Assembly (NCBI GenBank): GCA_032622095.1
Contig: CP136069.1
Span: 154,247,043 to 154,311,042, forward strand
DNA from: Siphonodentalium dalli
Taxonomy: Eukaryota > Mollusca > Scaphopoda > Gadilida > Siphonodentaliidae
DNA length: 64,000 nucleotides
Reading direction: 5' to 3'
The position numbers were made by a program, and so were the translations under genes. The first letter of the stretch is position 1. The number at the start of each line of letters is the position of its first letter. The notes beneath the pieces are model-generated. The model worked only from the letters and a program-made list of their open reading frames with translations. It had not been told where the DNA came from and ran no database searches. Shown piece by piece: positions 35,701 through 46,329 of this stretch.

Positions 35701-35878
35701 GTTGATACTGGTCGCTCAGGGAACCGATAAAGCCCAGTTCTGTTTCGTTTAGCCAGTGTTCAGATAAACCGACGATTTGGTAGTGATTGGTTTTTAGTAT
35801 GTCAGCGATATAGGGTGAACTACCCTTTAGTCCTGTCGCATTCCACGAAATCAGTCTAATTTCGGATTTATGTTCCAT
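32738..35878 (-). CDS. LINE ORF2: endonuclease/reverse transcriptase
   Basis: A 1046-residue open frame. Residues 1-255 are an APE-type endonuclease with the expected sites in order: N13 (SWNATG), E40 (LSEHW), Y122/N125 (VYLPN), D158/N160 (MGDFNAH), D220/H221 (SLIDHIL) and H248 (SNHLP). The reverse transcriptase occupies about 480-800, with NKAPGHD, GCNMTSF, FLDSNKAFDRVWH, GTRQGGVLSP and the catalytic TTADDIAVLA. The first box residue before ADD is Thr rather than Tyr/Phe, as in many invertebrate elements. The start overlaps the end of ORF1. The C-terminal zinc knuckle is lost to a frameshift just before 32738. Target-primed reverse transcription at the chromosome is the known role of such proteins. 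Confidence 0.93.
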   Translation of the reverse strand: MEHKSEIRLISWNATGLKGSSPYIADILKTNHYQIVGLSEHWLNETELGFIGSLSDQYQQISKPGRTITTSSGGKYTKDGVAILVRNDISGNCVELETGDNRLVGIQLRLNSKCLISVIQVYLPNVNYGNEQFKEYLDTLENIIDMLSSQGAVILMGDFNAHMQRASHTPRVDSRNARTDMFTIFLEQTGLISLMTLSICSGNDYSYFPYYTVNRPSLIDHILIPKCLTHMVSKCNILTDDATNTSNHLPVTCSILFPQEIDLCVPDSNRKRYAWERADIVLYKQFFDMLCPHRRDIDSKDSIANFYSDIVSALLAASDTAVPVKRYRSRLKPHWNSDLSGLKRELKHLHKMWVNAGRPRCASSCFDDYRNAKRAFRRAHRSALRIFQLNQCYELERWAKVNQTKFLRFLKRKSTPAKKLGSVMEFQGNTLRDQKLILSGWRSYFCELYSPDKHGLPQFDRKVCSEVKEFILSVDETIAECPQCKPVSTTEITDAIRNLKPNKAPGHDLIVGEHLKYNSDGLIHCLRILFDAIIKLEWIPPKMKLGMIVPLYKGQPKPPTSPDSYRAITLLPVIYKLFETILLHRILDSKNVQNFPHALQCGFQKGLGCNMTSFILQEAVSYAKDHTSRVFAAFLDSNKAFDRVWHQGLLYKFKKLGFSNKFVKLLSNMHEDITSVILYDGNVSEEFSIGQGTRQGGVLSPFCYLVYINDLLIDLNKSQHGLSVSSFHCAAPTTADDIAVLALTKQGLDNLLNICYDYSVRWRFGFSCTKSKIVVFNEPRHVYDRQYRHWRLGSDTLKEDKDCLHLGLLQDKFSSSSSHSSDVATKLRKTFFSMIGNDSLKCVTPLTMGHLLLTVVLPKALYGTEIISLQSQSSANVIERSLRTCVKYAQKLPKRTSTCLALGLIGQLPAQKEMHIRKLCFLGHLIHLPLGHQTPLEPFIFKAHLYRLFHRPVSGFVSEVFPLLEQYSLLNHVDNFLIHGDFPDQNSWKTIVKSVVKITYMSQWNQSMSSDKNFLLLRKFFETLSLGGKFGGFFSLARIQRTNSSI

Positions 35879-38357
35879 GATTAGTGTTTGTTTGCTCAGC
35901 GCGCCAATACCTGCAGTATACTCCTGCGGACCAGAATCCGTTATCCATCAGTGGATAACTGTGATCTTTGGGGACATGGAGACGAGCACAAAATGTATCT
36001 TTCCTGGCACTTTTCATCAATTTTAGGAATGTTGGTTGTATGCCCCTCTCTGTGAGATAAGTTTGTATGCCAGCGTGTGTAGAGTAGGGTGCTATACCTC
36101 CAATGTAAAAGCGTAGTGTCCTTTTCCTAACAACGCCAGTGAAACCGCCATTGGTATCTGCAGCTTGTTGATTATCGTTTTGTAAATTAGAGGATGCACT
36201 ATGTGAACCTGTATGACTTTGTGTACCACCTTTTTGGGTGGCGTAACACTGATCACGTCGGACGACAGTTTTGATTGGTTTGGGTTCCGGAGATGATGAC
36301 ACAGCATCGGCATATTGCTTGGGTGGTTTAATAATACATTCAAGTTCATTAAATATGGTGCCTCTGTGCGATTCATTTTGATCGCGCTCAGTATTGTTCT
36401 CAAGCTGATGTCGAATGTTTCTGTCGTTTGCCTGTTTAACACCAGGAATTAATGAGTTTTGATGTTTATGATTGATCAACTCAGACACGTGATCAGGGTA
36501 CACACTGTATTTTGTAGGCAGATCAGATTGCATAGTACCCAAGCCTCTCGCGACATGATGTAACACGGGTATCCGTTGGGAAAACAATTGATGTGCATGC
36601 ATCTCCGTGGTTGTCGGACACGAAGCCTCTGTGTAGTTTGCACCCTGTGTCTCATTCATAGTATTAGTATATGTGTTTGATGTTTCCACACGAAGTGTCA
36701 TATGTTGAGGGTAGTTGGTAGTCGAACATACAGGCGTGTTTGCCAGATCTACAGTATTGTTATTCACATAATTATGCTTCGTGTCACACCTTTCTCTGTT
36801 ATTTCCCTGAGATTCAGATGGCCGTATATCACCAACAACCGAGCCGTTAGAACTACCATTGCATATATCAGGACGGTCTGTCGGTGAGTCGACAGCGCTA
36901 TTTGTGGCTACGCTGGTGGAAACCAACTTTTTTCCAGCAGTGCTGGAAGGAAAATTAATTAGTCCCACCGCCGTTTTTACAGGCGTTGAATGAGTTGGTT
37001 CATTATGACGTTCACCCTGTGAGTGTGTGTCCAAGTTTATCTGTTCTGTTGCCGCTACGACCGACGAATCGCCACTACAGACAATAGGCGAAGAATTACA
37101 CGAATGCGTAGGGCAATTAATTAACAATGAAGTGTCAACGTCTGCTTTGAATGAACTGGCCTGTTGGAAAGCAGTATGCTTACTATTGGTCGTGATTACA
37201 CTGGCAGCATTAATTGATACCGAAGGCGAACTGATTGCGTCCAAAAATGGGTCCTCCTGTTTCAATGAATCCTTGACAAAAGTGCACAAATGATTGTATT
37301 TGTCTGACGTGTGTTGGGCGTACATCTCAAACGCTTGCGCCATATTACGCGCGGTTTTGTCCATATAGTCATTTACCAATTTGGAAGATTCTTTGCATTT
37401 GTTTCCCAGTCGATTTATTTTTACATCGAATGATTTCGATTTTAACACCGATTTTGACATTTTGGTGATTCTGGAGTCCACATCTTTCTTAAGAATTGAA
37501 TACATCTCTTTGTTGGATTGTATTTCTTCGCTCATCAGTTTTGTTTTTGAACGGAGGTTGGTGATTCCAGAACACCTGTCGTCGGAGAGTCTATCTAAGT
37601 CAGTACGCATTATATACTGTTCGTCTCTCATCTCATTTACTTCTTTGGAAACTAAACTGAGTGTCTTTTGAATGTCACTGATTAACTTTGTGTTATTAGC
37701 TTTCATCAGGGTTATTTCTGTTAGCACTCCAGCTAGCTTATTTTGGAGACATATAGAATTACACTGACAGTTTGTTTGTACTTGTTGGGATTGAGATAAA
37801 CCCGGGGTACATTCAGCCGCGGCCGATTTGTGACGCTGGGTCGACTTGGTGATAATATCGCGGATATCATCGAATGTTCCTCCACGTATGAACTGTATGA
37901 ACCAATAAATGTCTTTGGCATACTTTATCGTGATGGGATTACCAGGGTCTCGCTGGACACGACCTTTAGGTCTATATTCGAGGAGATCGCAGCACACACT
38001 TCTGGCTTGAGTGAACACTTTATTTCTAAGCTCATCAAGATCCTTAGGATCCTTGATGACCCGGGTAATTTCAGATATGAATAGGTCTTTTGGTAGATTC
38101 AGTAGATCTCGTAGCTGTGGTGACGCATTGATGCTGAAATCGCCGTTACCAAGTGTCCTGGGTTGGTTTTGTACGTCGGGAACATTTTGTACATTATGTG
38201 TATCGACACTGCCCACACTGGGGGTCGGACATACGTGTGAACTTTCATCAAACTGTGGTTCTTCTGTAGAAGCTGAGTTATGACGACTCTTTGTGGTCGT
38301 GCTGCCGAGTACCGTATAAGTCTTTCCTTCAACAACACATATTTGCTGATCATCCAT
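35868..38357 (-). CDS. LINE ORF1: nucleic-acid-binding protein
   Basis: An 829-residue open frame ending in the overlap with ORF2. Visible parts: a Ser/Thr-rich N-terminus; a conserved-looking helical block (about 120-165, KYAKDIYWFIQF); a Lys/Glu/Leu-rich probable coiled coil (about 205-335); a long polar, low-complexity middle with many Asn/Thr/Ser; and a C-terminal compact domain (about 745-829, RTLRFYIGGIAPYSTHAGIQ...FWSAGVYCRYW). The last resembles the RRM-like C-terminal domain of ORF1 proteins in mollusc CR1/L2 elements. By analogy it would coat the element RNA. Coiled coil and domain limits are eye estimates. Confidence 0.75.
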   Translation of the reverse strand: MDDQQICVVEGKTYTVLGSTTTKSRHNSASTEEPQFDESSHVCPTPSVGSVDTHNVQNVPDVQNQPRTLGNGDFSINASPQLRDLLNLPKDLFISEITRVIKDPKDLDELRNKVFTQARSVCCDLLEYRPKGRVQRDPGNPITIKYAKDIYWFIQFIRGGTFDDIRDIITKSTQRHKSAAAECTPGLSQSQQVQTNCQCNSICLQNKLAGVLTEITLMKANNTKLISDIQKTLSLVSKEVNEMRDEQYIMRTDLDRLSDDRCSGITNLRSKTKLMSEEIQSNKEMYSILKKDVDSRITKMSKSVLKSKSFDVKINRLGNKCKESSKLVNDYMDKTARNMAQAFEMYAQHTSDKYNHLCTFVKDSLKQEDPFLDAISSPSVSINAASVITTNSKHTAFQQASSFKADVDTSLLINCPTHSCNSSPIVCSGDSSVVAATEQINLDTHSQGERHNEPTHSTPVKTAVGLINFPSSTAGKKLVSTSVATNSAVDSPTDRPDICNGSSNGSVVGDIRPSESQGNNRERCDTKHNYVNNNTVDLANTPVCSTTNYPQHMTLRVETSNTYTNTMNETQGANYTEASCPTTTEMHAHQLFSQRIPVLHHVARGLGTMQSDLPTKYSVYPDHVSELINHKHQNSLIPGVKQANDRNIRHQLENNTERDQNESHRGTIFNELECIIKPPKQYADAVSSSPEPKPIKTVVRRDQCYATQKGGTQSHTGSHSASSNLQNDNQQAADTNGGFTGVVRKRTLRFYIGGIAPYSTHAGIQTYLTERGIQPTFLKLMKSARKDTFCARLHVPKDHSYPLMDNGFWSAGVYCRYWRAEQTNTNHGT

Positions 38358-38639
38358 AATTGTAATAATTGGTCAACAATGAGACTGCAGTCGAAGGCTT
38401 GATAACATGGCGAAACAACTGTTACTGACAACTTGCATTGTAGTAATCAGCCAGGCTTGGTAATTGTTTATCACACCTATGCAGTGTATAATTAGCTGGA
38501 CGTATACTCTAGCTGTCGGTGTTGCATAATTGGACAAACAATACGCAGGCCATAAATGGCGGCGTAAACAAACGAATATAGAGTCTCGTTGGATGTGCAG
38601 AATCTACAGATGAGGTGTTGAAAACTCACATTTGGCAAC

Positions 38640-40260
38640 GAATGTTCAGAATAAGGTCATGATAGTCCTTGGCACAATGAGAATCCCCATCTGTGGGACA
38701 ATATTTGGCTGTCACAGAAACATATTTTCGCAGATATTTTACGATTATTCGGAGCAAATATTAAGCATGACTGTCAACATATCAATGTCACGTGCTTCCG
38801 CAGCCCCTGTACATTTTCTTTTAATATTTGTCAATTATCCATACTATGATTGTACTTCTGTACTTTATTTTCATCATTTCCATGTTTTCATATTTATTTC
38901 AACAATACAGTTATCTCTATTGTACATTACATTAAACGCCATCTAGCGACCTCCATTGATTTGCGAACAAACGTCAAATAGCACTCATTGTCTACTAAAC
39001 ATATTTTTCAAGAAAAAAAATATTTTCGCGATAGAGTTCTTCCCAATTGATTGATATTGTCTGTTAACTGTGACAAGTCTATTATTTTATTTTAAAATTA
39101 CTATTAAGTTGGAATTGACTTGTTGTATTTCGACCTTTATTAATTTTCATTTGATGTCTATTAAATTTAAATTGTCTTATGATAACTTGGAATTTACTTA
39201 TTGACTGTACATGTAGCAACAGACTAATTTCGGGAAATCGGATTGCCCCCCCCCCCGAAGACACGGCCAATATGAAACTATACCTTGTACGATACTTGTT
39301 GCGATATCGGTATATCATTAGACTTATTTGTGAATTTCAATGATCTTACAAATTTCCAATCATAGCTATCCAATGTATTTAATACTTTGTCCGTTTAGTT
39401 GGCAAGCGGACAGTCCTATTTTTTTTAAATGCCAACACGGTGAGCGTTATTTATATTTCCTTTTCTGTTTTCATCGAAGATGACCAAGCTAACTTCTGAA
39501 ATGTTGCCAAAATGCCTTTGCTAATGACATATTTATAGAAATAAATGCATGAATCATGAAGAGATGCATTTAGATGCAACTAATAAATAGTTATGATCCC
39601 TTGCATCGTCAAATGATTGACGTAAATTGTAAAATCTGAGACCGATTTCCGAAATTCAAGGAAAATAAAAATGTGACAAATCAGAATTGAGAATTGACAC
39701 CAATATTCGGAATTATCAAGCTATAATACAATGTTTTGTACAGTATGTGCTTTTCTTGTACAAACTTTTCACCACATCTGGGCGAGTACAAGAAAACACT
39801 TACTGTACACAGCATTTTATAATGACATTTTTATTAACCATTTGTATGTTTATCCGAATTTTGGGGATTTTGATTGTCTATAAAATCCTGTATATGATCA
39901 CCAGAAAGCATTTGAAATGGGAAGAGTAAAACGGAACTGAAAAAAAAACCTCGATCCAGATGTGAAACGTCTTCCTAAATGCACCGGAGCAAGGCACGCG
40001 CATCGCATGCAATTTCACTGATTCACTTGAAAATAGAGTTACTGCACTTTCAATATGAGGTAATTATTTCGCGACGTCACCCGGAGTCCCGATAACGATG
40101 AGTCCCATATGACTTTCGGGACTCCTGTGATGCCAGGGGGTATATTCTTGACACTTTCGGAGTCCAGTATGACTTTTTCCCGGGTTATCATGTGACGGCT
40201 TTTGCCCAATCATAACTATTGTTAGTAAAGGATGGATAATAAAATATAATAAATAATGCA
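38640..40260. other. Intronic DNA right of the LINE
   Basis: Only a poly-C tract (about 39247-39257, CCCCCCGAAGACACGG, recalling the poly-C of the AGGTACTCAATCCG MITEs) stands out. No exon recognised. Confidence 0.35.
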
Positions 40261-40266
40261 TATTTT

Positions 40267-40373
40267 GTTGTTGACTATGTCCAAATAGTGGTCCTCGTGG
40301 AGGAATAGTACACTCGCCTGCGTCTCGTGGACTATTCCTCCTCTCATACCACTATTTTGGCATAGTCAACTAC
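40267..40373. repeat. Palindromic element GTTGACTATG...CATAGTCAAC
   Basis: TTGACTATGTCCAAATAGTG with GAGGAATAGT forms one arm; ACTATTCCTC with CACTATTTTGGCATAGTCAA forms the other, with a ~20-nt loop. About 105 bp overall. Confidence 0.75.
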
Positions 40374-40572
40374 AAGCCATGCATGCATTATCGATGTATT
40401 AGTTAACACCTATTGATTTTTATTTGACGTATTTGGCCGAAAGGCCATTCATACGCTTTAGCAAACAGGAAAGTGCAAATAGTCCCTTTCACTTTACGCG
40501 CATGGATATCAATTTAAATACTGCAAGTGACTCGTCCAAATTGGAGCTATGCCATGCAATATAAGCGAGCTA

Positions 40573-43500
40573 TAGGTTACACTGGTGTAAATGTTTTCCA
40601 TAGGCCTCAGTGCTAACGTTTTAGCGTATAGTGTTGGCAATATAAATGTTGGGTCCAAATTTTTCTTTAAATCTGAAAAATTGACATTTTGGGAAACTTT
40701 TTACACAAAAAAATCATGTCTGTCTAGCAGGGAATTCGCCTTTAAATCTTATGTTTTCGTAACTAGTGTCAGAACCGCATAAAAAAATACAGTCATATTT
40801 TAGACCACACCAAAAAATTCAAACTTCACTACAAAGGGTTAATTCCTGTGCCAATGGTTATTTTACCTATGGGAAATCATAGGGAAGAGGTGTGACGATT
40901 TTTTTATGTGAAAAGCACACAAGGCTATTGACCAATCAGGGCCCAGTGTCTATTTTATTCTCTCCTATATATTCCTCCCGCATCCGCCAGATGTCACTCG
41001 GAACCTTATTTACACCAGTGTAACCTAAAGCGATATAGCCCGCTTTTTCGCGGAATAATTGTAACTCCCTACAATTCTTCAGAATTTCCCATCAATCGAA
41101 AAAATGTGTTCAAAAACAATATCACTTCTGTGGTTCTTTATTTATCACACACAATTTAACCCCACCCCCTTTAACAAATTATTCATCAAAAAAGCACAAT
41201 TTTCCACCACCAGTCATGTTCAGGCCCCATTTTCACTCAGTTTTAGGGGTCTGGTGTTGCAAACTTGGATCAGCTATGGAAGACTGTTCAATATTCTTTC
41301 CATGAGAGAACTTCTGGTGATGTGAGGTCATTGAGTCCAGATCTGATCAGCTGAGCATCAAGCGCATGACTTTATCAGCACATTGAAGAATAAAATATGA
41401 CATTTTCAGGTCTGCAAGGGTGATCCAAGATAACTGGATGTGGGTGTATCTTGAATTAGTTGAATAAAGATATGCTCTCTTTGAATTGCTGGAGCATTTT
41501 CTTAAATGTGTCCAAGTTTTAGTGCTATTAACCTTCAAATGACCATACCCACCAGTGGAAATGACACACTTTTATGATATATATCTGTATATCACTGGCT
41601 ATAAAATCCAAAATACTTGTTAAATTAGGTTCTTATAACAATTGATATATGTGTCGTTGACATGCCCATGTTATGGGTCATTTGCATTATCATGTGACTA
41701 TTACCACCTTGAATTTTTTTGAAAATACCTTGAAAAATTGGCATTTTTTATGAAAAATCTTACTATTTTTTTGGCTGATGTAAGTGAAAGAAGGCATCAG
41801 CAGCAAGAATAGCCACATCAAGCATGAGATATTCATTGGACTGAAAGACCAGGCTCTGTAAAATGCATTAAAATGCTTTAAAGTGACTCCCAGGAATCAA
41901 AAATGATAAAAAGCTATTTTTTCCCTTTAGGTTACACTGGTGTAAATGTTTTCCATAGGCCTCAGTGCTAACGTTTTAGCGTATAGTGTTGGCAATATAA
42001 ATGTTGGGTCCAAATTTTTCTTTAAATCTGAAAAATTGACATTTTGGGAAACTTTTTACACAAAAAAATCATGTCTGTCTAGCAGGGAATTCGCCTTTAA
42101 ATCTTATGTTTTCGTAACTAGTGTCAGAACCGCATAAAAAAATACAGTCATATTTTAGACCACACCAAAAAATTCAAACTTCACTACAAAGGGTTAATTC
42201 CTGTGCCAATGGTTATTTTACCTATGGGAAATCATAGGGAAGAGGTGTGACGATTTTTTTATGTGAAAAGCACACAAGGCTATTGACCAATCAGGGCCCA
42301 GTGTCTATTTTATTCTCTCCTATATATTCCTCCCGCATCCGCCAGATGTCACTCGGAACCTTATTTACACCAGTGTAACCTAAAGCGATAGCCCGCTTTT
42401 TCGCGGAATAATTGTAACTCCCTACAATTCTTCAGAATTGCCCATCAATCGAAAAAATGTGTTCAAAAACAATATCACTTCTGTGGTTCTTTATTTATCA
42501 CACACAATTTAACCCCACCCCCTTTAACAAATTATTCATCAAAAAAGCACAATTTTCCACCACCAGTCATGTTCAGGCCCCATTTTCACTCAGTTTTAGG
42601 GGTCTGGTGTTGCAAACTTGGATCAGCTATGGAAGACTGTTCAATATTCTTTCCATGAGAGAACTTCTGGTGATGTGAGGTCATTGAGTCCAGATCTGAT
42701 CAGCTGAGCATCAAGCGCATGACTTTATCAGCACATTGAAGAATAAAATATGACATTTTCAGGTCTGCAAGGGTGATCCAAGATAACTGGATGTGGGTGT
42801 ATCTTGAATTAGTTGAATAAAGATATGCTCTCTTTGAATTGCTGGAGCATTTTCTTAAATGTGTCCAAGTTTTAGTGCTATTAACCTTCAAATGACCATA
42901 CCCACCAGTGGAAATGACACACTTTTATGATATATATCTGTATATCACTGGCTATAAAATCCAAAATACTTGTTAAATTAGGTTCTTATAACAATTGATA
43001 TATGTGTCGTTGACATGCCCATGTTATGGGTCATTTGCATTATCATGTGACTATTACCACCTTGAATTTTTTTGAAAATACCTTGAAAAATTGGCATTTT
43101 TTATGAAAAATCTTACTATTTTTTTGGCTGATGTAAGTGAAAGAAGGCATCAGCAGCAAGAATAGCCACATCAAGCATGAGATATTCATTGGACTGAAAG
43201 ACCAGGCTCTGTAAAATGCATTAAAATGCTTTAAAGTGACTCCCAGGAATCAAAAATGATAAAAAGCTATTTTTTCCCTTTAGGTTACACTGGTGTAAAT
43301 GTTTTCCATAGGCCTCAGTGCTAACGTTTTAGCGTATAGTGTTGGCAATATAAATGTTGGGTCCAAATTTTTCTTTAAATCTGAAAAATTGACATTTTGG
43401 GAAACTTTTTACACAAAAAAATCATGTCTGTCTAGCAGGGAATTCGCCTTTAAATCTTATGTTTTCGTAACTAGTGTCAGAACCGCATAAAAAAATACAG

Positions 43501-43735
43501 TCATATTTTAGACCACACCAAAAAATTCAAACTTCACTACAAAGGGTTAATTCCTGTGCCAATGGTTATTTTACCTATGGGAAATCATAGGGAAGAGGTG
43601 TGACGATTTTTTTATGTGAAAAGCACACAAGGCTATTGACCAATCAGGGCCCAGTGTCTATTTTATTCTCTCCTATATATTCCTCCCGCATCCGCCAGAT
43701 GTCACTCGGAACCTTATTTACACCAGTGTAACCTA
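40573..43735. mobile_element. Composite array: MITE-spacer-MITE-spacer-MITE
   Basis: A 455-bp element with inverted ends TAGGTTACACTGGTGTAAAT / ATTTACACCAGTGTAACCTA occurs at 40573-41027, 41928-42382 and 43281-43735. Between them is a ~900-bp non-MITE spacer, also repeated (41028-41927; 42383-43280). The periods are 1355 and 1353 bp; the 2-bp difference is TATAGCCC versus TAGCCC, and only about one other substitution was noticed. Only the outermost ends are flanked by TA (40571, 43736), as if the whole 3.16 kb were a single insertion. No long ORF. Confidence 0.9.
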
Positions 43736-43874
43736 TACCGTGTAGTATAAAGTGAGTTACCGTGTAATGTAATGAAGCTGCAATGCATGGGATATAACAT
43801 TGACATTAGATGCCTCACAAATGGACAAACATATAATTCAAATTAAAGGTATATATATTCAGGGTTACATCAGT

Positions 43875-43916
43875 TTCAACAACAACAACAACAACAAGAA
43901 CGACAACAACAACACG
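43875..43916. repeat. CAA trinucleotide tract
   Basis: AACAACAACAAC run with AGAACGAC interruption. Confidence 0.8.
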
Positions 43917-44379
43917 ATTTTTTATGTGGAAAAAATATATGAAAGCCAAATGTAAAATATAGACTAGAGATATGAATGCAATTCTCCTTCCAAACATGTT
44001 ATGCTAAGCACTAGAATATAAATAAAAACAAAATACATGTAGCTAGCGAAAACATTATCCCGGAGCTCTGAATACATCTTTAACTACGTGTATCGGTACT
44101 GACTTCTAGATCACAACACAGAGCACCATTTGGTACATGCGTATATCATTACACATGTACATGCATTTGGACCCACGGATAACCTCTGAATCCTTGATAT
44201 ACAAGGCATTAATAATTTACAACATATAACTACCCTTATACCGCCATCTTGTTGTCTTGTTAACAATGTGTATATAATAGTATGTATGCTATCGGTAGAT
44301 GGACCTCCATATAAGTGACAAACACGTGTGCCACATCAATTTGTATTTGTAAATGACCGAGTATAACATGTAAACGTGC

Positions 44380-44850
44380 AACCACAAACTCCCCGTTGAG
44401 GTGGGTAGATGGCAAGACATTGATATCGAAGATCGTATTAGCACGCTATGCTCTTCATCAAGCGTTGGCGATGAATTCAACTACTTGTTTAAGTGTGAAA
44501 AATTAAATTTACTTAGAAACCGCCTACTGCCGAAAGAATTCACAGATATGCCAAATGTTATCGTCATCAGAGAATTGCTAAATATATAAACATTTATATC
44601 GCTGGCTGTGTATATTAATACGACATATTATAAATGAATTTAATTAGATTAGGAAGGTATATTATCTTTTAGTTCAATGATATCATAAAATTATATGTTA
44701 TAGCGATGTTATATCTGAGCCTATATGTAGTTCATATATCACTTTTATGTTCTAGATGAGCCATGTTGACCACATGTATATACGTATATACTGTATAGTG
44801 AGACACAAATGAATTGAATTGAATCTTATTTTTCAAATCATTCAAATTCC
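44380..44850 (+). pseudogene. 5'-truncated LINE remnant (RT C-terminal tail and 3' UTR)
   Basis: From 44380 the + frame reads KLPVEVGRW, then RISTLCSSSSVGDEFNYLFKC and NRLLPKEF, stopping at 44589. (L)PVE.GR...R.C..C....DE.HYLF.C is the typical C-terminal zinc motif of CR1-like LINEs. The first zinc-knuckle cysteine is replaced (IST). The downstream sequence runs to TGAATTGAATTGAAT near 44825, a pentamer 3' tail, only ~28 bp before the next exon. This is a dead insertion in the sense orientation of the host gene. Confidence 0.75.
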
Positions 44851-44852
44851 AG

Positions 44853-44966
44853 CATCCAGCGGACCGACCAATCCACTGTTTGGAGTGGCATGCGGTTCCA
44901 GTCCGGGAACATGCTCATGTGCAGATGATACATACGACGGTGCTGCAGGGTGTGCCAGCAGGCTAG
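44853..44966 (+). CDS. Short cysteine module exon B1
   Basis: The acceptor is CATTCAAATTCCAG and the donor is GTAAG at 44967; two bases + 37 codons + one base (phase 1 both sides). The peptide runs SSGPTNPLFGVACGSSPGTC, then SCADDTYDGAAGCASRLG: four cysteines, C-x6-C-x1-C-x10-C. Exon 61289-61390 starts SSGLTNSQ and has C-x3-C-x1-C-x10-C ending SRSG, a clear paralogue in the same relative position (after an A2/A4 exon). The C-x-C...GC ending resembles half of an EGF-like domain. It is too short to be found by ORF length and is supported by phase, splice sites and the paralogue. Confidence 0.6.
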   Translation, partial: HPADRPIHCLEWHAVPVREHAHVQMIHTTVLQGVPAG

Positions 44967-44991
44967 GTAAGATATAGACATATTTTATCCT

Positions 44992-45175
44992 TTTCATGAC
45001 GGGAGCTGCGCTGGTACATCATTAAAGAACCTGTGTGTGCATACTCTTATATATGCGAGTCTCCCATATGGAGCCTCGCACATATAAGAGAATGCACTGG
45101 CTTACAAGATCAAGGTAAATAATGCTAGGCCATTGCATTCTCTTATATATGAGAGGCGCACTATGGGAGGGTTAA
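44992..45175. mobile_element. Third-family MITE, hairpin modules, right part degraded
   Basis: CATGACGGGAGCTGCGCTGG at the left matches 21597; two hairpin modules follow (45036-45105; the second starts at 45126 and is incomplete). Confidence 0.55.
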
Positions 45176-45340
45176 TCGTGGTCGCGGGAACCTACATTAT
45201 ATGTCGTAATTGTTTGCTCGAAAATGGCGGCAATATATATATATCACGCCTAGCAAATTTCAGCATTGTTTTTCTATATTATGATCCAAATGGGCTAATG
45301 GGCTATCACAACACTCATCACGGACACTGCACTGCACTGC

Positions 45341-45343
<3 letters not shown>

Positions 45344-45391
<48 letters not shown>

Positions 45392-45505
45392 GTGTATGTG
45401 TATATGTATGTGTATGTGTATGCATGTTTGTATACAATCTGTATATATATATATATGTGTATGTATATGTATGTATGTATATATATATGTATATATATAT
45501 AATAT
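45344..45505. repeat. TA / TATG microsatellite
   Basis: About 19 TA units followed by GTATGTATG and TGTATATG alternations. Confidence 0.9.
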
Positions 45506-45639
45506 GAGACACATCCATAAATTGGAAATTGCATAATTATGAATCGTATGTATACGTGCTGTGTATAGTCATTATATTATGGTGAATTTGTTACGGAAGT
45601 ATGATATGATAATTGTTAACGTATAAATTGTTTGTATAA

Positions 45640-45725
45640 ATTGTTTGTTTGTATATATGTATATATGTTTGGCTATGTTCCAACTTAAATGTTGGCTTTG
45701 CAAATAAACAATCAATCAACACAAC
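45640..45725 (+). repeat. LINE-like 3' end with AATAAA and CAATCAAT tail
   Basis: TTTGGCTATGTTCCAACTTA, AATGTTGG, CAAATAAACAATCAATCAAC: a short hairpin (CCAAC-TTAAAT-GTTGG) followed by AATAAA and a tetranucleotide tail, as seen at 3' ends of some non-LTR elements. Confidence 0.35.
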
Positions 45726-45864
45726 AAGTATCGCATAGTTTGTTTTAAGGAGATTCGCTATCTTTTTGTTTGAGCTATTTATATGGGTGACGAAAACGAT
45801 GAATACTCACTTCGATGTATAGGACATCTTGACCAATGTATAGTGGCGAAGGTTCCAGGTCCTG

Positions 45865-46326
45865 TTAACCCTTTACCCAACATAACGGCCCTGTGCCAAT
45901 GCATTCTCTTATATATGCGAGTCGACCATAGCCTATGGTCCATAGGTCGCCTCGCATATATAAGAGAATGCATTGGCTTAACACATATTAAAAATGATAA
46001 AATTGTCAAAGAATGTAGAAAAATATTATAAAAATTGTCAAAAAATGTAAGAAAAAATTATAAAATTGTTAAAGAATGTAAGAATTTTATATTTTTTTGT
46101 TTAGGCCAATGCATTCTCTTATATATGCGAGGCGACCTATGGTCGACTCGCATATATAAGAGAATGCATTGGCACAGGGCATAACTGTAACCATCACAAT
46201 GTGGTCAATGAACCGGTTCCAATGATATCCGTATTTGTATGGTGTTATTGAGACAGACCGAAGATATTTTAGGCTGTTGAAGCTTTATTTGGGCGTTTTT
46301 GGCCGTTTTGTTGGGTAAAGGGTTAA
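45865..46326. mobile_element. MITE, CCCTTTACCCAACA family, TTAA flanks, two hairpin modules
   Basis: TTAA-CCCTTTACCCAACA at the left, TGTTGGGTAAAGGG-TTAA at the right. TTAA targets and CCC-starting ends are characteristic of piggyBac-type elements. Two hairpins of the GCATATATAAGAGAATGCATT type (45894-45975, 46104-46179) flank a centre of TAAAATTGT/AAAAATGTAAG repeats. Sister copy: 57018-57470. Confidence 0.8.
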
Positions 46327-46329
46327 TGA

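Larger units (their letters stand above)
31803..38600 (-). mobile_element. Near-full-length two-ORF LINE (CR1/L2-like), antisense in intron
   Basis: ORF1 (35868-38357) and ORF2 (32738-35878) lie head to tail on the minus strand with an 11-bp overlap. ORF2 carries an apurinic-type endonuclease and reverse transcriptase. The long 3' UTR contains a ~180-bp tandem duplication and an AATAAA at about 31826, just before a TA-rich terminus with no poly-A tail. The 5' limit is uncertain (about 38.5-38.64 kb). No target-site duplication was identified. Long intact frames suggest recent insertion. It sits inside the intron between exons 30530 and 44853, opposite to the host gene. Confidence 0.85.

Noticed and set aside
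35868-38357. Large minus-strand frames as host gene
   Set aside because: ORF1/ORF2 arrangement, APE endonuclease and RT motifs identify a LINE.
40591-43490. Identical 63- and 73-residue frames repeated three or two times
   Set aside because: They are parts of the composite MITE array. Identity reflects the recent DNA duplication, not protein conservation; no frame is longer than expected by chance.
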